NCBI GenBank assembly: GCA_949130485.1
Contig: OX422197.1
Location: 8,198,212 to 8,262,211 of the forward strand
Origin: Agelas oroides
Lineage: Eukaryota; Porifera; Demospongiae; Agelasida; Agelasidae
DNA: 64,000 nucleotides
Direction: 5' to 3'
Shown piece after piece: positions 47,127 through 59,737 of this stretch. The notes below the pieces were generated by a model. That model did no database searches. It worked only from the letters and a program-made list of their open reading frames with translations, and had not been told where the DNA came from. Numbering within the stretch: the first letter of the stretch is position 1; every line of letters starts with the position of its first letter. Both the position numbers and the translations under genes were made by a program.

Positions 47127-50100
47127 ATGCAGGTTTTTCTGCTTCACACACATGTACTGGCAACAGAAACAGGTAGGAAATTATGAAGTAATGAATGTCA
47201 GTAACAAATGAATTTCAAGAGTATATTTGGTTTTCAGACAAGCTCCGCCCCCCAGAGGGGCTGAAGACTTGGCTACTGCAGGCTCAGAACAGAGTTGAAG
47301 TAATAACTTCATGGAAAGATGTGCCGGGAGCAAAGGTCAGTGACTCTATAGATTTCAAACTGAGCTATATATAGAGCCATAATTCTTCATCTTGTGCTTG
47401 ACGACATGTGGCACAGGTACCGTGTAACTTATTGTCTAACAACAATGTAATGAATTTTTGTTGTTTGAATTACAGCATGCCCATGGAAACTGCAAGCTCT
47501 TCAGACTATTAGTGGTTATGCAGTCAAAGGAGTGTTATGTATAGCACCACCATAAGCCTGTCTGCACAGCACATGAGGCCTCTGTGCTCAGTCTAAAGTA
47601 TAGCTGCTGTATCCCGGCCAGGGTTTTATTTAAAAGAGTCAAACAGTCTATAACAAGGTTACAATAATGTGATTGCTTACAATTTTAATGATATTCATTG
47701 CATCATGTGCCAAATTAAGGTGGGTGTGGCTGCTACCCATTGGCATACTAGTTAGTAATATACCTGTGCGTTTGTAGGTGAAGAAACCAACTTTGATAAT
47801 TGCTGTGAGCTTCAAGTTTAATAGAAATTACAAGGTTTGAATTTCACCTGAACTAATTCTGACATTGCACAACTTCTACTACTTTCCCTGAAACATTTTT
47901 TTCTGATGGAACCCTGATATTCAGAAAATCTAAATGGCCATTATATGATTTGTCTCCTTACAAACTTTATCTCATCACCCCTCAGGAATACTTAGTATTC
48001 TACACTCTATCAGGAGTTGTGTACACGAGAAGATCGCAAAATGTCACACAAACTATTCATATCAGTCTACAGAACACTACTGAAATAGTGGTTCAAGTGG
48101 CTGCAGTTGGCAGTGGAGGGAAACTGGGTAGGAAGAGCGCAGTTCTGCAGGTAGAGACAACCATTCCATTTCAAGGGTTCTTTCCAGCAATGGGGATAGA
48201 GTCTACTGTTTTAGACTTGCGTGCCACTGCTGTCAGCCAGACATCCATTAGCATACTCTGGAGGCCCCCAACACAATGCAGTGGAATACAGGTACAAAGA
48301 TCAAAACTTGTCATGTCAGACACAATGATTCGTTCTTTTTTAATTTTTTGCCTTTAGAGATACAGCATGTTGGTTTATGAGAAAGGCCAAGGATTTACTG
48401 GTTCTGGGGCTGTCTCACAAGACACACTAGGATATAACTTCACTGCCCTTCTTCCTGGAACAACCTACTACATTTTCCTGCATGCTGTGTTCAGGAGAGG
48501 AACGGGTCCTGCCACACAGATTGCTGTTACTACCCTCCCACAAAATTTAGAAAGCCTATCTTCAGGTAAGGTATACTGGACATGTGTATTGGACCTAGCT
48601 GGCAGTTTCTCTATGTGCAGTTCTTGGATTCCAGGCTGTTCACTATTTTGTGAGATGCTTTATCTGCCAGTGAGCACTGAGAAAGCCATTATTTGGGAAA
48701 CAGCTATGTGTAAAACATGCTTTATGTAACTTGTTCTGTCTTGTGATTTACTGCTTATCTGGTGTTTTTAGCCTGGCAGCTATACTAATTTATACTCATA
48801 TCACAGTTGTATAATAATTTATTTTCTCTGTATCATCATCCATACACAGTGCTCCAAAGCAAGAGAGCAAAACTTTCAATTTTGGAAACTTTTAGCTGTA
48901 ATGCTTGACACACACATCAAATGTGTTTACAAAGTACATAAAAGGAATGACTCAACACTTGTTGTAGTTATTATCAAACAGTTGACTGTGGTAGGATATA
49001 GGCTATATACAATAAATATTGCAGACAATAGTTCTTGCATGCTTCATGATACTATAGAGCTGAAGGCCGCACCTCAGAACTTTCGAGTCACCGTGATCAA
49101 AGGGAATCTGGTGTCCTTCTCCTGGAACCGTGTTTCCAATGCCACTGTGAGTGAGGAGAGACATTATAGATGATATTTGTATAGCTAAGAGTAAGGAATG
49201 TTACTCTGCGTGAGTGAGGAGAGACATTATAGATGATATTTGTATAGCTAAGAGTAAGGAATGTTACTCTGCGTGAGTGAGGAGAGACATTATAGATGAT
49301 ATTTGTATAGCTAAGAGTAAGGAATGTTACTCTGCGTGAGTGAGGAGAGACATTATAGATGATATTTGTATAGCTAAGAGTAAGGAATGTTACTCTGCGT
49401 GAGTGAGGAGAGACATTATAGATGATATTTGTATAGCTAAGAGTAAGGAATGTTACTCTGCGTGAGTGAGGAGAGACATTATAGATGATATTTGTATAGC
49501 TAAGAGTAAGGAATGTTACTCTGCGTGAGTGAGGAGAGACATTATAGATGATATTTGTATAGCTAAGAGTAAGGAATGTTACTCTGCGTGAGTGAGGAGA
49601 GACATTATAGATGATATTTGTATAGCTAAGAGTAAGGAATGTTACTCTGCGTGAGTGAGGAGAGACATTATAGATGATATTTGTATAGCTAAGAGTAAGG
49701 AATGTTACTCTGCGTGAGTGAGGAGAGACATTATAGATGATATTTGTATAGCTAAGAGTAAGGAATGTTACTCTGCGTGAGTGAGGAGAGACATTATAGA
49801 TGATATTTGTATAGCTAAGAGTAAGGAATGTTACTCTGCGTGAGTGAGGAGAGACATTATAGATGATATTTGTATAGCTAAGAGTAAGGAATGTTACTCT
49901 GTGTGAGTGAGGAGAGACATTATAGATGATATTTGTATAGCTAAGAGTAAGGAATGTTACTCTGCGTGAGTGAGGAGAGACATTATAGATGATATTTGTA
50001 TAGCTAAGAGTAAGGAATGTTACTCTGCGTGAGTGAGGAGAGACATTATAGATGATATTTGTATAGCTAAGAGTAAGGAATGTTACTCTGCGTGAGTGAG

Positions 50101-53100
50101 GAGAGACATTATAGATGATATTTGTATAGCTAAGAATAAGGAATGTTACTCTGCGTGAGTGAGGAGAGACATTATAGATGATATTTGTATAGCTAAGAGT
50201 AAGGAATGTTACTCTGCGTGAGTGAGGAGAGACATTATAGATGATATTTGTATAGCTAAGAGTAAGGAATGTTACTCTGCGTGAGTGAGGAGAGACATTA
50301 TAGATGATATTTGTATAGCTAAGAGTAAGGAATGTTACTCTGCGTGAGTGAGGAGAGACATTATAGATGATATTTGTATAGCTAAGAGTAAGGAATGTTA
50401 CTCTGCGTGAGTGAGGAGAGACATTATAGATGATATTTGTATAGCTAAGAGTAAGGAATGTTACTCTGCGTGAGTGAGGAGAGACATTATAGATGATATT
50501 TGTATAGCTAAGAGTAAGGAATGTTACTCTGTGTGAGTGAGGAGAGACATTATAGATGATATTTGTATAGCTAAGAGTAAGGAATGTTACTCTGCGTGAG
50601 TGAGGAGAGACATTATAGATGATATTTGTATAGCTAAGAGTAAGGAATGTTACTCTGCGTGAGTGAGGAGAGACATTATAGATGATATTTGTATAGCTAA
50701 GAGTAAGGAATGTTACTCTGCGTGAGTGAGGAGAGACATTATAGATGATATTTGTATAGCTAAGAGTAAGGAATGTTACTCTGCGTGAGTGAGGAGAGAC
50801 ATTATAGATGATATTTGTATAGCTAAGAGTAAGGAATGTTACTCTGCGTGAGTGAGGAGAGACATTATAGATGATATTTGTATAGCTAAGAGTAAGGAAT
50901 GTTACTCTGCGTGAGTGAGGAGAGCATGGAGGAACTTTTATAGTAGCAAAGACCATATTTGTATGGCTAAGAATAAGGGAGAGATGCTATTTCCAATGCC
51001 ACTGTGAGTGAGGAGAACATGGATTTTATTATATTAGCATATTTGCATGGCTAAGGATGAGGAGGAGTTAGGGTGAAATGCTGTTTAAGAAGCCCAACTT
51101 CCATACCATGTCTTAGAGGTTGGCTACAAAATGTGATATCTTTTGCACATCCAGGAATAGGTGTCAGTTAAGCAAGTAAGCTTTATTGAGACCTGGTGGG
51201 GAGGATTAGCCGAATGATGCTGCTTTCAAGGCAAAGCACTGGGTAGCTACACTAAGCTATATAATAGTGTAGTTGAATGGCCATAAGTATCAATGGTCAC
51301 ACCACAATTTACACCTATATCCAAGACAGCATGATTGAATGGCCATTGAATGTCTTGTACATTGATTCCCTAGCAATACGTCATGCTACTGTCATCTGGC
51401 CAAGGACTAGTGACTTTTGCAAACACTTCAGCATCAAGTATCACGACCAAGCTCAACCGCCAAATGGAAAGAACTGCCATTTTCTTTGTGTTTGCAGTGA
51501 ATAACGCTGGAAGATCTCGACTTAGTCTGTTCCGCTCTATCCCTCTCCAAGATATGAGCATTCCCTCACAACCAACAGACTTGCAAGTGCTCAACACTTC
51601 TGGGAGTTCTGTCAGCCTCATTTGGAGACATCCTCTGGGGGAAGTCAGAATCAATGTAAGCACCATACACTGCTCAAATTCATTGTTAAAAAATTGGGGT
51701 ACAAAGTGATCTAGTGATGATTTAATTGTTATAGCAATTTGGCAGCCATCACTATGGCAACAGTTTTTACTTTCTGGTGTAAGCTTTTGAGAGAGAAAGA
51801 AAAAGTACGCAGAAAAATCTGGGATCCAGCCGAGCATCGAAGCCAGAACCTTCTGAATACTAGATATGCTCTTACCACTGAGTCACCAGACCCACAGCAT
51901 ATGAGCAGAAGCAAGTCTGAATATAGCAAGACAGGCTAGAAAACTTTGTTCACAGGGGATTCTCTACGTGTGATACATAGGCATGATTAAAAAATGGCTT
52001 GAGCCTTGCCCCTCAATATTGAAACACATGGATTAATGAGAACAGGGACAATGGCTACCAAGCCTTTTTGTTTGTTTGTTTGTTTGTTTGTTTTGTTGGG
52101 GGGGGGGGGGGGGGGGGGGGGTTGCACATACTGTTGCTTCTTATAGTGCTCACAAAAATATCTAATATGGTGCATTGTTTGTTTGTTTAGCTGTACAGGC
52201 ATCCTAACATGTCCATGTTGTTTGTTTGTTTGTTTAGCTGTACAGGCATCCTAACATGTCCATGTTGTTCACTTGACAAGACCTACAGGTGCACTGCAGT
52301 GAAAATGCAGAGAAGAGGAGAGAACGAATCGGTGATTGAAGCAAACACTTTTGCCACTGTTTGCACCCTGGAAGGACTAAAGCCAGGCAGTGAGTACCTC
52401 CTCTCAGTGAGAGCCATCAACTCTGTGTCTGCTAGCGCTGCTGCTCAAGTGACCCTGCTCATGCCTGGAGGAGGTCAGTGCTGCATGTAGTTTAGCAGTA
52501 TTGTAGCTAGGCTTCAGACCTTTGTCTTCAAAGTAAAAGTTCAGCAATATCATTCTATTAACCACATCTCCCTAAAAAAAGGCGGGGCTAGGTGTTACAC
52601 AGAGTCACACTGTGCAGTACATGTTATGGCCAATACCAGGCCTCATCAGCTGCACTGGCGGTGACCAATAGGAGGAGACTATGTATCACTAAGTAAAACT
52701 GAGAGTGTTAAACTTGTGGATGTTATTTTCTGATTCAGGGAACAATATTTTGCCAGCACCAGTACTGATGGCTACAGTGACTAAGAAGGGAACTGTTCGG
52801 TTTTCATGGAATAGAGTTACTGGAGCAGTGGTACGTATCAGCTAATACTAAAAACTAAAATGCATTTAGTAAGACCTGTTTTGTTTTGGTGATTAAAACT
52901 AAAACTAAAACTAATGCTATTTTAGTCCATTACACCTAAACTGAAACCACCCAATAATGAGCACTGATACTAGCCATTTTTAATTAAAACTAAAACTAAA
53001 CTAGCCTATGTAAACTGAAACCAAACTACTAGTCCACACGTTACTAAACAACACTGGTACATACGTATGTGAGCCAATGTTGTCATAGCAGTGTGAGTTG

Positions 53101-56100
53101 CTCACGCTACTCTTTTTATCATCAGTTATAGACCAACTAGGTATACTGTGTTTCCAATATCATCAGTTATAGACCAACTAGGTATACTGTGTTTCCAATA
53201 TCATCAGTTATAGACCAACTAGGTATACTGTGTTTCCAATATCATCAGTTATAGACCAACTAGGTATACTGTGTTTCCAATATCATCAGTCATAGACCAA
53301 CTAGGTATACTGTGTTTCCAATATCATCAGTTATAGACCAACTAGGTATACTGTGTTTCCAATATCATCAGTCATAGACCAACTAGGTATACTGTGTTTC
53401 CAATATCATCAGTTATAGACCAACTAGGTATACTGTGTTTCCAATATCATCAGTTATAGACCAACTAGGTATACTGTGTTTCCAATATCATCAGTTATAG
53501 ACCAACTAGGTATACTGTGTTTCCAATATCATCAGTTATAGACCAACTAGGTATACTGTGTTTCCAATATCATCAGTTATAGACCAACTAGGTATACTGT
53601 GTTTCCAATATCATCAGTCATAGACCAACTAGGTATACTGTGTTTCCAATATCATCAGTTATAGACCAACTAGGTATACTGTGTTTCCAATATCATCAGT
53701 TATAGACCAACTAGGTATACTGTGTTTCCAATATCATCAGTCATAGACCAACTAGGTATACTGTGTTTCCAATATCATCAGTTATAGACCAACTAGGTAT
53801 ACTGTGTTTCCAGTATCATCAGTTATAGACCAACTAGGTATACTGTGTTTCCAATATCATCAGTTATAGACCAACTAGGTATACTGTGTTTCCAATATCA
53901 TCAGTTATAGACCAACTAGGTATACTGTGTTTCCAATATCATCAGTTATAGACCAACTAGGTATACTGTGTTTCCAATATCATCAGTTATAGACCAACTA
54001 GGTATACTGTGTTTCCAATATCATCAGTCATAGACCAACTAGGTATACTGTGTTTCCAATATCATCAGTTATAGACCAACTAGGTATACTGTGTTTCCAA
54101 TATCATCAGTTATAGACCAACTAGGTATACTGTGTTTCCAATATCATCAGTTATAGACCAACTAGGTATACTGTGTTTCCAATATCATCAGTTATAGACC
54201 AACTAGGTATACTGTGTTTCCAATATCATCAGTCATAGACCAACTAGGTATACTGTGTTTCCAATATCATCAGTCATAGACCAACTAGGTATACTGTGTT
54301 TCCAATATCATCAGTTATAGACCAACTAGGTATACTGTGTTTCCAGTATCATCAGTTATAGACCAACTAGGTATACTGTGTTTCCAATATCATCAGTTAT
54401 AGACCAACTAGGTATACTGTGTTTCCAATATCATCAGTTATAGACCAACTAGGTATACTGTGTTTCCAATATCATCAGTTATAGACCAACTAGGTATACT
54501 GTGTTTCCAATATCATCAGTTATAGACCAACTAGGTATACTGTGTTTCCAATATCATCAGTTATAGACCAACTAGGTATACTGTGTTTCCAATATCATCA
54601 GTTATAGACCAACTAGGTATACTGTGTTTCCAATATCATCAGTTATAGACCAACTAGGTATACTGTGTTTCCAATATCATCAGTCATAGACCAACTAGGT
54701 ATACTGTGTTTCCAATATCATCAGTCATAGACCAACTAGGTATACTGTGTTTCCAATATCATCAGTCATAGACCAACTAGGTATACTGTGTTTCCAATAT
54801 CATCAGTTATAGACCAACTAGGTATACTGTGTTTCCAGTATCATCAGTTATAGACCAACTAGGTATACTGTGTTTCCAGTATCATCAGTTATAGACCAAC
54901 TAGGTATACTGTGTTTCCAGTATCATCAGTTATAGACCAACTAGGTATACTGTGTTTCCAGTATCATCAGTTATAGACCAACTAGGTATACTGTGTTTCC
55001 AATATCATCAGTTATAGACCAACTAGGTATACTGTGTTTCCAATATCATCAGTTATAGACCAACTAGGTATACTGTGTTTCCAATATCATCAGTTATAGA
55101 CCAACTAGGTATACTGTGTTTCCAATATCATCAGTTATAGACCAACTAGGTATACTGTGTTTCCAATATCATCAGTTATAGACCAACTAGGTATACTGTG
55201 TTTCCAATATCATCAGTTATAGACCAACTAGGTATACTGTGTTTCCAATATCATCAGTTATAGACCAACTAGGTATACTGTGTTTCCAATATCATCAGTT
55301 ATAGACCAACTAGGTATACTGTGTTTCCAATATCATCAGTTATAGACCAACTAGGTATACTGTGTTTCCAATATCATCAGTTATAGACCAACTAGGTATA
55401 CTGTGTTTCCAATATCATCAGTTATAGACCAACTAGGTATACTGTGTTTCCAATATCATCAGTTATAGACCAACTAGGTATACTGTGTTTCCAATATCAT
55501 CAGTTATAGACCAACTAGGTATACTGTGTTTCCAATATCATCAGTTATAGACCAACTAGGTATACTGTGTTTCCAATATCATCAGTTATAGACCAACTAG
55601 GTATACTGTGTTTCCAATATCATCAGTTATAGACCAACTAGGTATACTGTGTTTCCAGTATCATCAGTTATAGACCAACTAGGTATACTGTGTTTCCAGT
55701 ATCATCAGTTATAGACCAACTAGGTATACTGTGTTTCCAGTATCATCAGTTATAGACCAACTAGGTATACTGTGTTTCCAATATCATCAGTCATAGACCA
55801 ACTAGGTATACTGTGTTTCCAATATCATCAGTCATAGACCAACTAGGTATACTGTGTTTCCAATATCATCAGTCATAGACCAACTAGGTATACTGTGTTT
55901 CCAATATCATCAGTCATAGACCAACTAGGTATACTGTGTTTCCAATATCATCAGTTATAGACCAACTAGGTATACTGTGTTTCCAATATCATCAGTTATA
56001 GACCAACTAGGTATACTGTGTTTCCAATATCATCAGTTATAGACCAACTAGGTATACTGTGTTTCCAATATCATCAGTCATAGACCAACTAGGTATACTG

Positions 56101-59100
56101 TGTTTCCAATATCATCAGTTATAGACCAACTAGGTATACTGTGTTTCCAATATCATCAGTTATAGACCAACTAGGTATACTGTGTTTCCAATATCATCAG
56201 TTATAGACCAACTAGGTATACTGTGTTTCCAATATCATCAGTTATAGACCAACTAGGTATACTGTGTTTCCAATATCATCAGTTATAGACCAACTAGGTA
56301 TACTGTGTTTCCAATATCATCAGTTATAGACCAACTAGGTATACTGTGTTTCCAATATCATCAGTTATAGACCAACTAGGTATACTGTGTTTCCAATATC
56401 ATCAGTCATAGACCAACTAGGTATACTGTGTTTCCAATATCATCAGTCATAGACCAACTAGGTATACTGTGTTTCCAATATCATCAGTTATAGACCAACT
56501 AGGTATACTGTGTTTCCAGTATCATCAGTTATAGACCAACTAGGTATACTGTGTTTCCAATATCATCAGTTATAGACCAACTAGGTATACTGTGTTTCCA
56601 ATATCATCAGTTATAGACCAACTAGGTATACTGTGTTTCCAATATCATCAGTTATAGACCAACTAGGTATACTGTGTTTCCAATATCATCAGTTATAGAC
56701 CAACTAGGTATACTGTGTTTCCAATATCATCAGTTATAGACCAACTAGGTATACTGTGTTTCCAATATCATCAGTCATAGACCAACTAGGTATACTGTGT
56801 TTCCAATATCATCAGTTATAGACCAACTAGGTATACTGTGTTTCCAATATCATCAGTTATAGACCAACTAGGTATACTGTGTTTCCAATATCATCAGTTA
56901 TAGACCAACTAGGTATACTGTGTTTCCAATATCATCAGTTATAGACCAACTAGGTATACTGTGTTTCCAATATCATCAGTTATAGACCAACTAGGTATAC
57001 TGTGTTTCCAATATCATCAGTCATAGACCAACTAGGTATACTGTGTTTCCAATATCATCAGTCATAGACCAACTAGGTATACTGTGTTTCCAATATCATC
57101 AGTCATAGACCAACTAGGTATACTGTGTTTCCAATATCATCAGTTATAGACCAACTAGGTATACTGTGTTTCCAGTATCATCAGTTATAGACCAACTAGG
57201 TATACTGTGTTTCCAATATCATCAGTTATAGACCAACTAGGTATACTGTGTTTCCAATATCATCAGTTATAGACCAACTAGGTATACTGTGTTTCCAATA
57301 TCATCAGTTATAGACCAACTAGGTATACTGTGTTTCCAATATCATCAGTTATAGACCAACTAGGTATACTGTGTTTCCAATATCATCAGTTATAGACCAA
57401 CTAGGTATACTGTGTTTCCAATATCATCAGTCATAGACCAACTAGGTATACTGTGTTTCCAATATCATCAGTTATAGACCAACTAGGTATACTGTGTTTC
57501 CAATATCATCAGTTATAGACCAACTAGGTATACTGTGTTTCCAATATCATCAGTTATAGACCAACTAGGTATACTGTGTTTCCAATATCATCAGTTATAG
57601 ACCAACTAGGTATACTGTGTTTCCAATATCATCAGTTATAGACCAACTAGGTATACTGTGTTTCCAATATCATCAGTTATAGACCAACTAGGTATACTGT
57701 GTTTTAATTACTCTAGTCTCCTCATGGGTATGTTAGCCCTAAACCTGACACAGGGGGTTGCAATCTTTGCAACACCCAAGCTCAAATTGTTGAAGTTTGG
57801 TTTATAATTAGGTAGTTGTGAACAAGGTATTTCTTCCTACATAGGCACACAAAGGGACATTACATAACCATAGCCTCAGTGGTGCAACTCTGACTTCCAT
57901 ATAAGGAACTCAGATGGGTTTCACTTTGAAGTAGTGTTGCAAAGGTTCTGAAAAAACAACATGATGATATTCATGCTTGTGTGCATGAACTGCATGGTGT
58001 ACAAACCATGTGTATGTATGCATTACCAGCAGGAAAGCCTCTATATACCTCCTGACTGTACATATGCATGCTTGTGGTTTGAATTTTATTGGGGCAAGAA
58101 CCATATTTGGTTGTAGTTCAGGTTGTTGACTACAATGTTTGTTTGTCCACTAGCCAATAGTAGTGATAAGGATGGCCAACCCATCTGTACTAGTGTCACA
58201 GATGAAGGCCATGTTCTATGAACATCTCAACTATTGAAGATGTGCCAATAACCTAATTGACTAATCATATACTGTGTTAGCAACCAATTAGTCAATTACT
58301 AATATCCTCTAGTCGTTCTAAATTTACAGACTTATGCAATTGTCATGACAGGAGTACGTTCTCTATTCCGTCTTGGACAATGTGACAGTCCCTCTGACTC
58401 GCACTGCCATGCTGCAGTACACGCTGGAAGATGTGCCCAAGGGGATTTCTCTACTTCACCAGGTGGCAGCCATCAGCAGCGAGGGCAGGAAAGGAGTTCC
58501 ATCCACCACCGTGGCAGTCAGCGGTAATGAGTCAAACTTTATCGCAAAAAGTTACAGAATGCAACTAGTACAGATAGCTAGCAGCTTATTTACAATACAG
58601 TGTTGCAACCAGGAACACTACTATAGAACTGGCTGTCTATGGGGCCTGCTGAATAATTACATTTCTAGAGAGCATGCTGATTGTAGTCATTCCTGTAGAG
58701 CTTGCTGAATAGGTCCATTTCTATAGAGACTACAGTTTTACTATATGCAATAATTTTATACGAACATGCACTATCATGCAGCTGAAGCTTACTGACTGTA
58801 AGTCTTACCTCAGTGTACGTACAATGGCAGCTCTAGGTACTGGCCTTGTATTTACATACTTGAGAGTGTGGCTTAATGTACTAGCATGCCTTGCTTTTAT
58901 AGGAATGGAGGTGTGGTTTGCATGAATGTAATGATTAAGTTACCTTCTCTGTTAATAAACTCTGTGGTTGGTTCAATTCAATTTATAACCCATTTTTTGG
59001 CTGTTAATGTAACGATTGTCTGCCAACCAACCCACGCAGTTGTGAAGTGTCTGCGAAGTTGAGAACAATGTGCATTATTGGCAGCTACTATTCATACATT

Positions 59101-59325
59101 TGGCTATAGACAAATGACAGGTAGTAGCTGTCTGCATGTTTGTATGGGTGGATACTTGCTCACCACAATATTGTAACTGGGTCATGGTTACTGCAGACAA
59201 CATAGACTGTGTGATAACAAAGGAAGTATTGATACTTTGATTTTTTCTGGCTTCTTTATTCTACAGTTGTCACCAAGCACCGACTTGTGAGTAACATATT
59301 ATGTTGTCTGTGTTGTAATTTGTAA
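47127..59325 (+). CDS. Extracellular protein with five fibronectin type III domains
   Basis: Exons join in phase: 47127-47172 (MQVFLLHTHVLA, weak signal peptide), 47238-47335, 47986-48291, 48358-48565, 49058-49146, 51374-51655, 52281-52473, 52739-52830, 58352-58523 and 59267-59325. Each FN3 domain shows the Trp early strand (SWKDVPGAK, LWRPPTQCSG, SWNRVSNA, IWRHPLGEVR, SWNRVTGAV). The later Tyr/Leu-x-Pro-Gly signature is also seen (LLPGTTYYIFLHAV, LKPGSEYLLSVRAINS). Most domains are split by a phase-0 intron after strand C. No membrane helix is seen before the proposed stop. If 59286 is used as a donor the protein continues differently, so the C-terminus is uncertain. FN3 chains usually mediate adhesion or matrix binding. 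It lies between two collagen genes. Confidence 0.82.
49147..50926. repeat. 63-bp minisatellite, about 28 copies, starting at a splice donor
   Basis: Nearly identical 63-bp units beginning GTGAGTGAGGAGAGACATTA. The first unit starts exactly at the donor of FN3 exon 49058-49146, so every unit repeats a GTGAGT. Rare variants (GTGTGAGT at 49901 and 50531) are 630 bp apart. A second copy of the exon end (TTTCCAATGCCACTGTGAGT) lies just past the array at about 50992-51011. Confidence 0.95.
51825..51905 (-). repeat. tRNA-derived SINE copy
   Basis: The reverse strand has an A-box-like TGACTCAGTGG and a B-box-like GGCTTCGATGC at tRNA spacing. Confidence 0.6.
52068..52260. repeat. Low-complexity block and local duplication before an FN3 exon
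   Basis: (TTTG)n, a G23 run, then two copies of a roughly 54-bp block holding GTTTAGCTGTACAGGCATCC, ending just upstream of the exon at 52281. Confidence 0.8.
53119..57705. repeat. 41-bp minisatellite, about 112 copies
   Basis: The unit is TATCATCAGTTATAGACCAA plus CTAGGTATACTGTGTTTCCAA. Almost all copies are identical apart from a T/C site (CAGTTATAG or CAGTCATAG) and an A/G site (CCAATATC or CCAGTATC), which occur in runs. It fills most of the 5.5-kb phase-0 intron of the fifth FN3 domain. Each unit has an acceptor-like ATCAG and a donor-like AGGTATAC. Confidence 0.97.
58524..59266. other. FN3 gene intron, no feature seen
   Basis: Unique AT-rich sequence between exons 58352-58523 and 59267. 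I see no repeat array or RNA gene. Confidence 0.5.
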
Positions 59326-59737
59326 TGGTCATACAGGGCTTCCTTGCACTAAAGGTAGCCTAAGCAACCGGATAACTGTGAAGCCAACCTTTATACACAC
59401 CCTAGATTAATTGCATCTGGCTTCACCAGTGGTAGACATATTAGATCTAATAATAGGCTTGGTTTTTGTCTGTAGGTAACACAAGGCTCCTTGTAGGCTG
59501 GCTATTGTCTATGAGAGAAAGGGCCAGGAAGTGTGGTGGTTTATCTTGATAGGGTTCATTAGGGTACCATTAAACTTCCAGTATACCAGCTCTAGTGCTA
59601 TCAGTTTCTCTCTGTGCATGTACCTAAGTTAGGCCACCCAACTGGCATTGACTAGGTATATTGTAGAAAGCCAGAGAGCTGTAGTTATCGCTTTGTGTTT
59701 GTTGGCTGGGCACTGAAGCACACTTGGAGAAGCCGCC

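Noticed and set aside
47093..47172. EGF-like Cys-rich reading of the first FN3-gene exon
   Set aside because: In that frame (KYSCYCSPCNAGF) the join to the next exon soon meets a stop, whereas the signal-peptide frame stays open.
47779..47843. Extra FN3-gene exon with GTAG...GTTTG borders
   Set aside because: It is open and in phase, but it would insert 19 residues in the middle of the first FN3 strand pair, where the direct join 47335 to 47986 gives a normal domain.
49097..50956. 619-aa open frame on the minus strand with perfect 21-aa repeats
   Set aside because: It exists only because the 63-bp repeat unit is a multiple of three and lacks stops in that frame. It is antisense to a supported FN3 exon and the array is intronic.
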